This document shows, one piece after another, positions 40,703 to 47,748 of a DNA stretch of 47,748 nt. This DNA is from a candidate division CPR3 bacterium GWF2_35_18 (GTDB lineage Bacteria > Patescibacteriota > CPR3 > GWF2-35-18), in the NCBI GenBank assembly GCA_001771135.1, contig MESW01000010.1, positions 1-47,748 on the forward strand, read 5' to 3'. The number at the start of each line of letters is the position of its first letter. Positions within the stretch are counted from its first letter, which is position 1. Made by a program: the position numbers and the translations under genes. Below the pieces are notes generated by a model. The model was not told the DNA's origin. It saw only the letters and a program-made list of their open reading frames with translations, and did no database searches.

Positions 40703-41950
40703 ATGCAATTTTTCAAACGCAAACCCAAAGACAAAGCATATCTCGCTCTTGATATCGGCTCCGAATTTGTAAAAGCCGTAGTTTTTAACGTCAAAGAGGG
40801 GAAAGTAAACGTACTTGGATATGGCAAACATCGTCAGGATTCCACCTCAATGCATGAAGGTCTTATTAAAGATTTAACTCAAGTTACTGAAAATTGTGAG
40901 TTGGCGATCACGCAAGCGGCTCTGCAAGCTGGTATCCGTCCGGCTGAGGCAGTTGTTGGGATTGCTGGTGAGCAGGTTCGTGGATTTACAACCTTGATTC
41001 AATTTGAAAGAGCCAAGCCTGATCAAAAAATCTCGGAAAAAGAGATGACGAATATTATTGAGAAGATTCAGGAAACATCTTACATAAATAGTCTAGACCA
41101 GATGAAAGAAGAGATTGGGAATGAGGATTTGGAGATAAAACTTGTTAACGCCGCTTTGACTCATATCATGATCGATGGAGAAAGGGTGGAAGATCCTTTG
41201 GGTTTCCGAGGTAAAAAAATTCAAGTGGGTGTTTTTAACGCCTATACTTCTTTGGTTTACTTAAGTCACTTACAAAAAATCGCTTCGAAATTGGAAGTCG
41301 AAATTTTAGCAATTGCGGCTGAGCCTTATACTTTAGCGGAAGGAATTATGCCGGAAGATGATCTAGATTATGAAAGTCTTGTTATTGATATTGGTGGAAG
41401 TACCACTGATGTTGTTGTTATTAGGCATCAAGATGTTGTTTCTACAAAGATGTTTGCTTTGGGTGGACAGATAGTTACTAAAGAAATTAGTGAGGCTTTT
41501 CAAATACCTTATGATGAAGCGGAAGATCTCAAAAATAAGTATTGTGAGAAAAAAATTGACGATGAAAAACAGCTAAAAAAATTGGAAGAAGCAATTACAG
41601 AATCTTTGACTCTTTGGGAAGTTGCTCTAAAAATTACTTTAAAAGAGTTTGCCGATTTGGAATATCTTCCCAGTAATATTTTGCTTGCAGGGGGTGGAAG
41701 TTTGTTACCTGAAATCAAGGAAATCTTGAAAAAGGTCGTTTCCGATGAAGAATTTCATTTTGCCAAAGAGTTTGTGATCAAGAATTTAACGCCACAGAGT
41801 TTTGGATATCTTTCCGATCAAACGGGAAAATTAGAATCTACCCAAGAGGTTGTTCCTCTTAGCTTAACGATGATGATTTTAGATCTTTTGGAAGAAGGAC
41901 AAAATCTTGATCAGGCAATGAAAAAAGGAATTCAAGTTTTTGAAAAATGA
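40703..41950 (+). CDS. FtsA-like actin-family ATPase
   Basis: The 415-residue protein belongs to the FtsA/PilM branch of the actin fold. YLALDIGSEFVKAVVF is the phosphate-1 loop, IRPAEAVVGIAGEQVRG lies in the SHS2-type insertion region, and SLVIDIGGSTTDVVVI with a following GGQIVTKEI is phosphate-2. ILLAGGGSLLPEI is the adenosine loop. FtsA tethers FtsZ to the membrane; PilM does so for type IV pili. The FtsA-like domain 1C region (AVVGIAGEQV... EMTNIIEKIQE) favours FtsA, but no ftsZ follows; instead a baseplate-J-like membrane protein starts 24 bases later. The C-terminal amphipathic anchor typical of FtsA is not obvious. Either identity remains possible. Confidence 0.75.
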   Translation: MQFFKRKPKDKAYLALDIGSEFVKAVVFNVKEGKVNVLGYGKHRQDSTSMHEGLIKDLTQVTENCELAITQAALQAGIRPAEAVVGIAGEQVRGFTTLIQFERAKPDQKISEKEMTNIIEKIQETSYINSLDQMKEEIGNEDLEIKLVNAALTHIMIDGERVEDPLGFRGKKIQVGVFNAYTSLVYLSHLQKIASKLEVEILAIAAEPYTLAEGIMPEDDLDYESLVIDIGGSTTDVVVIRHQDVVSTKMFALGGQIVTKEISEAFQIPYDEAEDLKNKYCEKKIDDEKQLKKLEEAITESLTLWEVALKITLKEFADLEYLPSNILLAGGGSLLPEIKEILKKVVSDEEFHFAKEFVIKNLTPQSFGYLSDQTGKLESTQEVVPLSLTMMILDLLEEGQNLDQAMKKGIQVFEK

Positions 41951-41974
41951 GATCTTAACTTTAAGATAAATAAG

Positions 41975-43702
41975 ATGTTAATTTATTTAGAAAAACAAGA
42001 AAGCTTATATGACATTTTGAAAAAGATTAAAGCTTCTACCGAAGAAGGTCTTGAGCTTGTTGTGCCAGAGTATGCTTATCTTTCCAAAAACAGTCTGAAT
42101 TTTAAAATTATCAAAGAAGCAACTCTTAGTTATAAAAAGAAACTACATATAGTAACGACAGATAAAATCGTAGAGAAATTAGCCAAAAAAGACGGTATTC
42201 GGGTTTCGGAAAAACCACTTTCAAAAGAAAAGGTACATTGGGAAAACTATTCTGATACAGAGGCTGAAAAAATAGCTGAAGCAACTGAAAGTGAAAAGAA
42301 TAAGGAGATTGTTGAGGCTAAATCTGAAGAAATTATTTCTCCTCAAGTTGCAGATCAAGGTTTGATTATTAATCGAACGGAAAAAATGGCTGAAGACGAT
42401 GATGAAGATGAAATTGAAGTTCTGGAAAATGTTGTTGATGTGGATCAAAAAACTCCAGAGGAAAAATTTGGTAAAGGTGGGAAAAACAAAAATTACAAGA
42501 AAGCCAAAAGTTTCGGTAAAATCGCGGCTATCTTTATGCTGATCTGTTTAATATTTTTAGGAGGACTCGCAGCAGTTGTTTATTTTGTTTTGCCAAAAGC
42601 AACTGTCGAGATTATTCTAGCCGGTAAGGATATCTCTGCAGAAGCAAAAATTACCGTTGATGCCGGAGCAATTGATGTTAATAAAGAGACAAAGGTCATT
42701 CCCGGTTCGGTCATTTCTGTAGAAGAAACTGGACAAAAGACGATTTCGGCAACTGGTAGAAAAGAGATTGGAGAAAAAGGTTCAGGAACTGTTACGGTTC
42801 AGAACTTTGAGCTTGAGGATACTCTCTTTGCTTCCGGAACATCATTTACTGTTTATACTGGAGAAGTAGGTGCGGGTTTAATCTTCACAGCCACTACTGC
42901 TTTTACGGTTCCCGAGGGCACGGAAACAATTGAGGATAATGACGGAAGTCCTCAAAAAATTATTACTCCAGGAACCGTGAATGTTTCTGTAGTTGCCGCA
43001 GATATTGGTTCGAAATATAATCTGGCTGCGGATACTAATTTTACCGTTGGACAAGAAGCATACACCAGCTTCCGTGGGATAAATAATGATGCCTTTGCAG
43101 GAGGATCCTCACAAGAAGTTTCCATTGTGGCAGACGCGGATCATGCCAATCTTTTTACACAGCTTACAAATGAGCTTTATACCAAAGCAGCGACTGATCT
43201 CCAAAGTAAACTAGTTGGTGATCAAAAGCTGATTCAAAAATCAATTTCCAATAAAGTGATTTCTCAAGTTTATGATCAAGGAGTTTCGGCTGAAACGGAT
43301 AAGGTAACTTTGACCTTAAAAACAGAAAGCCGTGTGACTTTTTATTCTGAATCGCAGTTGAAGCAGGTTGTTAAAGATGCCGTACAGGCAAAAGCTCCGG
43401 AAGGATATTTTGTTACCGACAAAGATTTAATCGTCAGCTCGGAGTTTTTAAAAGCCGAAGATAACGGAAATCTTACCTTTAATGCCAAGGCTAGAACGAC
43501 TATTTATCCGACGATTGATGAGGCTCAACTACGTCAATCATTAAGAGGAATTACTCCGGCTGAAGCAGAAGCCTATTTGAAAGGAATGGATAAAGTTTTG
43601 GGATACAACATTTCTGTCTGGCCTCCGTTGCCTGATTTTATTCGTCGAATGCCTTTTATTGATACTCGTTTAGAGATAAAGACCACCATTCAAGGGGAAT
43701 AA
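41975..43702 (+). CDS. membrane protein with baseplate-J-like extracytoplasmic domain
   Basis: The 575-residue protein has an N-terminal cytoplasmic domain (about 1-75; SLYDILKKIKASTEEGLELVVPEYAY then LHIVTTDKIVEKLAKKDGIRV), an acidic linker to about 165, one membrane helix near 185-208, and a large external part. PKATVEIIL opens repeated beta domains with GSGTVTVQNFELEDTLFASGTSFTV, ITPGTVNVSVVAADIGSKYNLAADTNFTV and a helical segment. This resembles gp47/baseplate-J-like proteins seen without phage genes in Patescibacteria. No other phage genes are nearby, so a cellular envelope or division role with the FtsA-like neighbour is more likely. No ribosome site seen. Confidence 0.7.
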   Translation: MLIYLEKQESLYDILKKIKASTEEGLELVVPEYAYLSKNSLNFKIIKEATLSYKKKLHIVTTDKIVEKLAKKDGIRVSEKPLSKEKVHWENYSDTEAEKIAEATESEKNKEIVEAKSEEIISPQVADQGLIINRTEKMAEDDDEDEIEVLENVVDVDQKTPEEKFGKGGKNKNYKKAKSFGKIAAIFMLICLIFLGGLAAVVYFVLPKATVEIILAGKDISAEAKITVDAGAIDVNKETKVIPGSVISVEETGQKTISATGRKEIGEKGSGTVTVQNFELEDTLFASGTSFTVYTGEVGAGLIFTATTAFTVPEGTETIEDNDGSPQKIITPGTVNVSVVAADIGSKYNLAADTNFTVGQEAYTSFRGINNDAFAGGSSQEVSIVADADHANLFTQLTNELYTKAATDLQSKLVGDQKLIQKSISNKVISQVYDQGVSAETDKVTLTLKTESRVTFYSESQLKQVVKDAVQAKAPEGYFVTDKDLIVSSEFLKAEDNGNLTFNAKARTTIYPTIDEAQLRQSLRGITPAEAEAYLKGMDKVLGYNISVWPPLPDFIRRMPFIDTRLEIKTTIQGE

Positions 43703-43726
43703 ATCTGCAGCTAAAATTTAAGTTAT

Positions 43727-44131
43727 ATGAATTATTTAGGGATTGATTTTGGAGAAAAGAAAATAGGATTGTCTCTTTCTGCCGGAGAGATTGCCCGGCC
43801 TTTTTTAGTATTAAGAGTAAAAAGCCCGGAATTGGGAATAGCCGAGATCAAAGAAATTTGTGAAGAAGAAGAGGTTGAAAAAATAATCGTGGGATTTCCA
43901 GAGTCAGATAAAAACTCGGAAATTGCCGCGAAAATAAAACAGTTTGCTGCAAATTTATCGCAAGCGATAAATTTACCTCTCGTTTTTCAAGATGAAACCC
44001 TTACTTCTTACGAAGCGCTACAGAAGATGATTGTTTCTGGCAAAAGCATGAAAAAGAGAAGGAAAGAAGATGCTTTTGCCGCGGCGATTATTCTTCAAGA
44101 CTATTTAGATAAATTAAAAATAAAAGAATAA
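43727..44131 (+). CDS. ruvX: RuvX/YqgF family RNase H-fold nuclease
   Basis: The 134-residue protein is normal length for RuvX/YqgF, a putative pre-16S rRNA or Holliday-junction nuclease. The RNase H fold markers are YLGIDFGEKKIGLSLS (first catalytic Asp at 6), KIIVGFPES, FQDETLTSYEA (Asp/Glu pair) and KKRRKEDAFAAAIILQDYL with the final Asp. All catalytic acids are present. It sits 24 bases after the baseplate-J-like gene and 13 bases before mltG; ruvX-mltG adjacency is common in many bacteria. Confidence 0.9.
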   Translation: MNYLGIDFGEKKIGLSLSAGEIARPFLVLRVKSPELGIAEIKEICEEEEVEKIIVGFPESDKNSEIAAKIKQFAANLSQAINLPLVFQDETLTSYEALQKMIVSGKSMKKRRKEDAFAAAIILQDYLDKLKIKE

Positions 44132-44144
44132 AGATCAAAAACAA

Positions 44145-45155
44145 ATGAAAAAAAAGATATTTGTAATCGGAATAGTCCTATTTATTTTAATTGCAGGAAT
44201 TGGGGTCAGTTTCTATCTCTTCAATTTTTACCAGACTGCTCCGTCTACTGAGATCATTACTTACCCGTTTACTATTAATGAAGGTGAAACCGTAAGTACT
44301 ATAGCCAAAAATCTTCAGAGTGAAGGTTTTATTCGAAACGAGTTGATGTTTCGCTATATTGTTAGGAAAGAAGGACTTGTTTTACAGGCGGGAGAGTATC
44401 AACTTGCCAAAAACTTAGACGTGAAGAATTTAGCCTCCAGACTTACTCTGGGAACGTTTGATACCAAGATTACCATTATAGAGGGATGGCGGAGGGAAGA
44501 AATTGCCGATTATCTTTTTTCAAATAATGTTTTACCGGAAATTACGGCTAATGAAACAGATATTTTTTCCTTACGACTGAATATAATTAACAAAATCAAA
44601 GAAGGATATTTCTTTCCGGATACCTATGTGTTGCCAAAAAATACCAATTTATCTCAGCTTATCCAAATTGTAAAAGACAGTTTCAATTCAAAAGTGGAAA
44701 GTGAGATGATTAGCCAATTTCAAACTCAAGGACTGACTGTTGATGAAGCGGTGATTTTGGCTTCAATTGTGGAGAGAGAAGCCAGGACTGCTGAGTCCCG
44801 GAAAGTTGTCGCCGGAATTCTTTTGAAACGATGGCAAAATGATTGGCCTTTGGAAGCGGATGCCACAGTGCAATATGTGATTGCCGATCGTGATTGTATC
44901 AATAAATCAGATTGTACTTGGTGGACAAAAGAGATTACCGAAGATGACCTGAATCTCAATTCTCTTTTTAATACCCGTAAGAATTTGGAATTACCACCTG
45001 AAGCAATCTGTAATCCGTCTTTATCTTCTTTACAAGCAGTAGCTGATCCTACCGAAACTGATTATTGGTTTTACTTAACCGGTAATGATGGAAAGATGTA
45101 CTATGCGGAAACTCTTGAAGAGCATAATGAGAATATTTCTAAATTTCTTAACTAA
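44145..45155 (+). CDS. mltG: endolytic transglycosylase MltG
   Basis: MltG cuts nascent peptidoglycan and is proposed to end strand synthesis. The 336-residue protein has an N-terminal membrane helix (about 5-28), a LysM-like subdomain (PFTINEGETVSTIAKNLQSEGFI), and the YceG catalytic domain with IIEGWRREEIADYL, EGYFFPDTYVLPKNT and LASIVEREARTAESRKVVAGI. The Glu in IVEREA (about residue 208) is the family catalytic residue. TVQYVI and PPEAICNPSLSSLQAVADP are also conserved. It follows ruvX closely with no ribosome site, suggesting a shared transcript. Confidence 0.95.
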   Translation: MKKKIFVIGIVLFILIAGIGVSFYLFNFYQTAPSTEIITYPFTINEGETVSTIAKNLQSEGFIRNELMFRYIVRKEGLVLQAGEYQLAKNLDVKNLASRLTLGTFDTKITIIEGWRREEIADYLFSNNVLPEITANETDIFSLRLNIINKIKEGYFFPDTYVLPKNTNLSQLIQIVKDSFNSKVESEMISQFQTQGLTVDEAVILASIVEREARTAESRKVVAGILLKRWQNDWPLEADATVQYVIADRDCINKSDCTWWTKEITEDDLNLNSLFNTRKNLELPPEAICNPSLSSLQAVADPTETDYWFYLTGNDGKMYYAETLEEHNENISKFLN

Positions 45156-45175
45156 GTTTTTATATTTAGTCTGAA

Positions 45176-45204
45176 TTGCATCTTGTAAAGCAAAATGTTA
45201 TCTT
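45176..45204 (+). promoter_or_regulatory. promoter of the NHL-repeat surface protein gene
   Basis: TTGCAT (45176-45181), 17 bases, TATCTT (45199-45204). Predicted start near 45211, four bases before the ATG at 45215, again leaving almost no leader and no ribosome site. Confidence 0.5.
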
Positions 45205-45214
45205 AAATATTGAA

Positions 45215-47748
45215 ATGCCCAAATTATTTAAAAAAACTTCTGTTTTCATATTATCTTTTGCTTTGTTATCTTTAAATATCAGTTCTTCATTTATTCAGAA
45301 CAAAATTATCCAAGTTAATGCGATTAATGAAACTAGTACTCCGGCAACTATAGTAGTCGGACAAAGTGGATTTAGCAGTTGTGATGGTAGCCCGAATCAA
45401 GGGAATCCAGAAAAGGGTTTTTTTAACGCAGTGGGAAGTATGATTGCTGGAAATAGGTTATATGTATCGGATTACGGTAGTCACCGAATTTTAATTTATA
45501 ATACGATTCCGACTTCAAATTATACTTCACCTGATGTAGTTATTGGACAACAAAATTTCTGTGATCGTAGTCAAAATCAAGGTGGTTTAGTGACAGCTTC
45601 AACTCTCTTTTATCCATGGGGAGTCTTTTCTGACGGTAACAAGTTATTCATAGTAGACCGTTCCAATCACCGTGTTCTTATTTACAATACTATCCCGACT
45701 TCTAATAATGCTTCTGCTGATGTTGTAGTTGGTCAGCCTGATATGAGTAGTAATACTGTGAATAATGGTGGTATAAGCGCTAGTACTCTGAATTATCCGA
45801 ACGGTGTTTTTTATGATGGATCTAAATTGTATATTTCTGATAGTGGAAACCATAGAGTGCTTATATATAATGCTTTACCAACTTCAAATGGAATAAGCGC
45901 GGATGTAGTTGTAGGTCAACCTAACATGACTAGTGGAACTGCTAATAATGGCGGAATTAACGCAAATACTTTAAATGCGCCTTCTGGAATATATTCTAAT
46001 GGTACAAAATTATTGGTTTCAGACAACAGCAACCATCGTGTTTTAATTTATAACACCATTCCAACTAGTAATAATACCTCTGCGGATGTAGTTGTAGGTC
46101 AACCTAACATGACTAGTGGAACTGCTAATAATGGTGGTATTAATACAAATACACTTAATTCCCCACAATCAATTTTTTCTAATGGTACTAAGTTATCTAT
46201 AGCTGATAGAGGTAATCATCGAGTATTAATATTTAATACAATTCCGAATTCCAATAATGCAAGTGCTGATGTAGTTGTCGGACAACCTAATATGACTAGC
46301 AGTACTGTAAATAACGGAGGTATCGGAGCAAATACTTTAAATGGTCCATATAATACTTTTATAAATGATTCCAAAATGGTAATTGTTGATGTATTTAATC
46401 AGAGAGTACTAATATTTAATACGATTCCGAATTCCAATAATGCAAGTGCAGACGTAGTTGTAGGTCAGTTAAATATGACTAATAATATATATTATGGGTC
46501 TTTAGGTCCTGATTCGAATACACTTTCAACTCCTTTTAATGTTAATGCTTATAATAATAAACTTTTTATTGCTGATCGAAATAATAATCGAGTTTTAATA
46601 TATAATACTTTGCCGAATTCCAATAACGCTAATGCAGATGTGGTTGTAGGACAGCAAAATTTTACAAGTGGTAGTATTAATCAGGGAGGATCAGTAGCAG
46701 CAAATACATTAAATAGTCCAAATGGGGTTTTTTATGATGGGAACAAATTGTTTATTAGTGAATACAATAACCATCGAATTCTAATTTATAATAATTTACC
46801 AACTTCCAATAATGCAAGTGCAGACGTAGTTGTAGGTCAACCTAATATGACTTCTGGAACTGCTAATAATGGGGGAAGGAATGCAAATACTTTAAACCAA
46901 CCACATCATATATATTCTGACGGTATAAGACTTTATGTGGCAGATTATAATAATCATAGAGTTTTAATTTATAACACCATTCCAACGAGTAATAATACTT
47001 CTGCAGATGTAGTTGTAGGTCAACCTAATATGACTTCTGGAACTGCTAATAATGGTGGAATCGGAGCAAATACAATTAATCGTCCGTTAGGGGTTTGTGC
47101 TGTCGGTGGTAAGTTCTTTGTGGCGGATACCAACAATAATAGAGTTTTAATTTATAACACAATTCCAACTAGTAATAGTACCTCTGCAGATGTAGTTGTA
47201 GGTCAACCTAATATGACTAGTAATAGTATTAATCAGGGAGGATCAGTAGCAGCAAATACATTATACATGCCATATGGTGTCTACTCGGATGGTACAAGAT
47301 TATACATAGCAGATTCATACAATAATCGAATACTAATCTATAACAATATCCCTACTTCTAATGATGCAGTAGCAGATATTGTTGTTGGACAGCCAGCTAT
47401 GACGACTAATATAGCTAATAACGGAGAATCTGAAAACAGTCAAAGAATTAGTAATCCTGCTGCTGTTTATTCTGATGGAAGTAATTTATATATTTCAGAT
47501 AGGGGTAATGAACGCGTATTAATCTATCCTCTCGGTCCTCAGAATGACAGTATGAGTACTCCAAGCTTCAGTAACAGTGAAACTATTAATATCACCTTAA
47601 CAGCGGATGATGCTAAAGAAGTAATGATCTCCGAGGATAATAGTTTTACGGGAGCAACATGGGAAACATACTCAAACAGTAAGGAATATACCTTAAGTAA
47701 TACAACTGAAGGAACAAAGACAATCTATGTAAAGATGAGAGATTACGC
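45215..47748 (+). CDS. secreted NHL/beta-propeller repeat protein (partial, runs off the end)
   Basis: The frame is open from the ATG at 45215 to the window end (844 codons seen). MPKLFKKTSVFILSFALL is a signal peptide, with a likely cut near residue 36. About twelve repeats of ~61 residues follow, each with LNxPxGVFSDGxKLxxSDxxNHRVLIYNxIPTSNNxSADVVVGQPNM, an NHL-like blade. After the repeats a new domain begins (ITLTADDAKEVMISEDNSFTGATWETY then TKTIYVKMRDY), like the Fn3/chitobiase-type domains of surface proteins. The C-terminus, which might carry a sorting signal as in the first gene of the window, is not included. Twelve blades would fit two six-bladed propellers. Likely binds ligands or partners on the cell surface; function unknown. 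Confidence 0.82.
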   Translation, partial: MPKLFKKTSVFILSFALLSLNISSSFIQNKIIQVNAINETSTPATIVVGQSGFSSCDGSPNQGNPEKGFFNAVGSMIAGNRLYVSDYGSHRILIYNTIPTSNYTSPDVVIGQQNFCDRSQNQGGLVTASTLFYPWGVFSDGNKLFIVDRSNHRVLIYNTIPTSNNASADVVVGQPDMSSNTVNNGGISASTLNYPNGVFYDGSKLYISDSGNHRVLIYNALPTSNGISADVVVGQPNMTSGTANNGGINANTLNAPSGIYSNGTKLLVSDNSNHRVLIYNTIPTSNNTSADVVVGQPNMTSGTANNGGINTNTLNSPQSIFSNGTKLSIADRGNHRVLIFNTIPNSNNASADVVVGQPNMTSSTVNNGGIGANTLNGPYNTFINDSKMVIVDVFNQRVLIFNTIPNSNNASADVVVGQLNMTNNIYYGSLGPDSNTLSTPFNVNAYNNKLFIADRNNNRVLIYNTLPNSNNANADVVVGQQNFTSGSINQGGSVAANTLNSPNGVFYDGNKLFISEYNNHRILIYNNLPTSNNASADVVVGQPNMTSGTANNGGRNANTLNQPHHIYSDGIRLYVADYNNHRVLIYNTIPTSNNTSADVVVGQPNMTSGTANNGGIGANTINRPLGVCAVGGKFFVADTNNNRVLIYNTIPTSNSTSADVVVGQPNMTSNSINQGGSVAANTLYMPYGVYSDGTRLYIADSYNNRILIYNNIPTSNDAVADIVVGQPAMTTNIANNGESENSQRISNPAAVYSDGSNLYISDRGNERVLIYPLGPQNDSMSTPSFSNSETINITLTADDAKEVMISEDNSFTGATWETYSNSKEYTLSNTTEGTKTIYVKMRDY
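45340..47530 (+). repeat. tandem coding repeats of ~183 bases
   Basis: The propeller units recur at about 183 bases. The GQ codons of each unit (motif VVVGQ or a variant) lie near 45361, 45547, 45732, 45914, 46097, 46280, 46462, 46650, 46837, 47017, 47199 and 47387. Some neighbours are nearly identical in DNA: 45902-45957 and 46085-46140 differ at about one base over ~55. That indicates recent duplication or gene conversion within an older array. Confidence 0.8.

Noticed and set aside
41975-43702. Prophage remnant
   Set aside because: Only one baseplate-J-like domain is present, embedded among housekeeping genes, with no integrase, capsid, terminase or attachment sites.
45340-47530. CRISPR array
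   Set aside because: The repeats are ~183 bases, in frame and coding, without short direct repeats separated by unique spacers.
1-47748. Alternative genetic code (TGA as Gly, as in Absconditabacteria/Gracilibacteria)
   Set aside because: TGA terminates hrcA, the ftsA-like gene and other frames at the expected family lengths, and Trp is encoded by TGG.

Overview
The window is low-GC and gene-dense, uses the standard code (TGA is a real stop, TGG encodes Trp), and carries about 34 genes. It looks like a chromosome segment of a Patescibacteria (CPR) bacterium, most likely of the Microgenomates/OP11 side. The evidence is a pared-down AlaRS without its C-terminal domain, a short HrcA, a Lon-type AAA+ module without a protease domain, an LPxTG-type surface-protein tail, a baseplate-J-like membrane protein beside an FtsA-like ATPase, and many starts without a Shine-Dalgarno (SD) sequence. 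The lineage is inferred; there is no rRNA here to confirm it.

Layout. (1) 1-7.9 kb: tail of a sortase-type surface protein, a cytidine-deaminase-like enzyme, then a leftward envelope cluster: GT4 glycosyltransferase, ArnT/PMT-like membrane glycosyltransferase, membrane-anchored Ig-like/C39-peptidase protein, and an acyltransferase-polysaccharide deacetylase fusion. (2) 8.0-13.8 kb: heat-shock block hrcA-(small membrane protein)-grpE-dnaK-(hairpin cluster)-CYTH-dnaJ, from a near-consensus promoter overlapped by a CIRCE operator. (3) 13.9-19.2 kb: two genes of unknown function, then leftward MacB-type ABC permease and ATPase, NAD kinase and a small membrane protein. (4) 19.3-29.3 kb: core RNA/translation cluster nusA-ylxR-infB-(degenerate DHH protein)-rpsO-pnp-(Lon-like AAA+)-rnj, a shortened version of the widespread nusA...pnp order with no rbfA, truB or ribF. 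(5) 29.3-34 kb: small membrane protein, ftsK, RodZ-like protein, alpha/beta hydrolase. (6) 33.9-36 kb: a separately promoted, highly structured ~340-nt leader followed by glmS. (7) 36-45.2 kb: two leftward unknown genes, DUF948-like and YtxH-like membrane-associated proteins, alaS, an ftsA-like gene, the baseplate-J-like protein, ruvX and mltG. (8) 45.2 kb to end: an open gene for a secreted NHL/beta-propeller protein with about a dozen ~61-residue repeats.

How it fits together: most genes serve the envelope and division machinery (glycosyltransferases, deacetylase, GlmS amino-sugar supply, MltG, FtsA, FtsK, RodZ, surface propeller) or RNA metabolism (NusA, IF2, S15, PNPase, RNase J).

The most interesting material is non-coding. 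A duplicated ~100-nt leader element occurs in front of rpsO and of the acyltransferase-deacetylase gene, and its helices keep pairing through wobble and compensatory changes. A long wobble-rich hairpin lies in the pnp leader. A terminator-like attenuator lies between the nusA promoter and gene. The glmS leader has only partial glmS-ribozyme-like architecture and may be a divergent or new RNA class. Several promoters put the predicted transcription start at or within about 5 nt of the start codon, suggesting leaderless translation.
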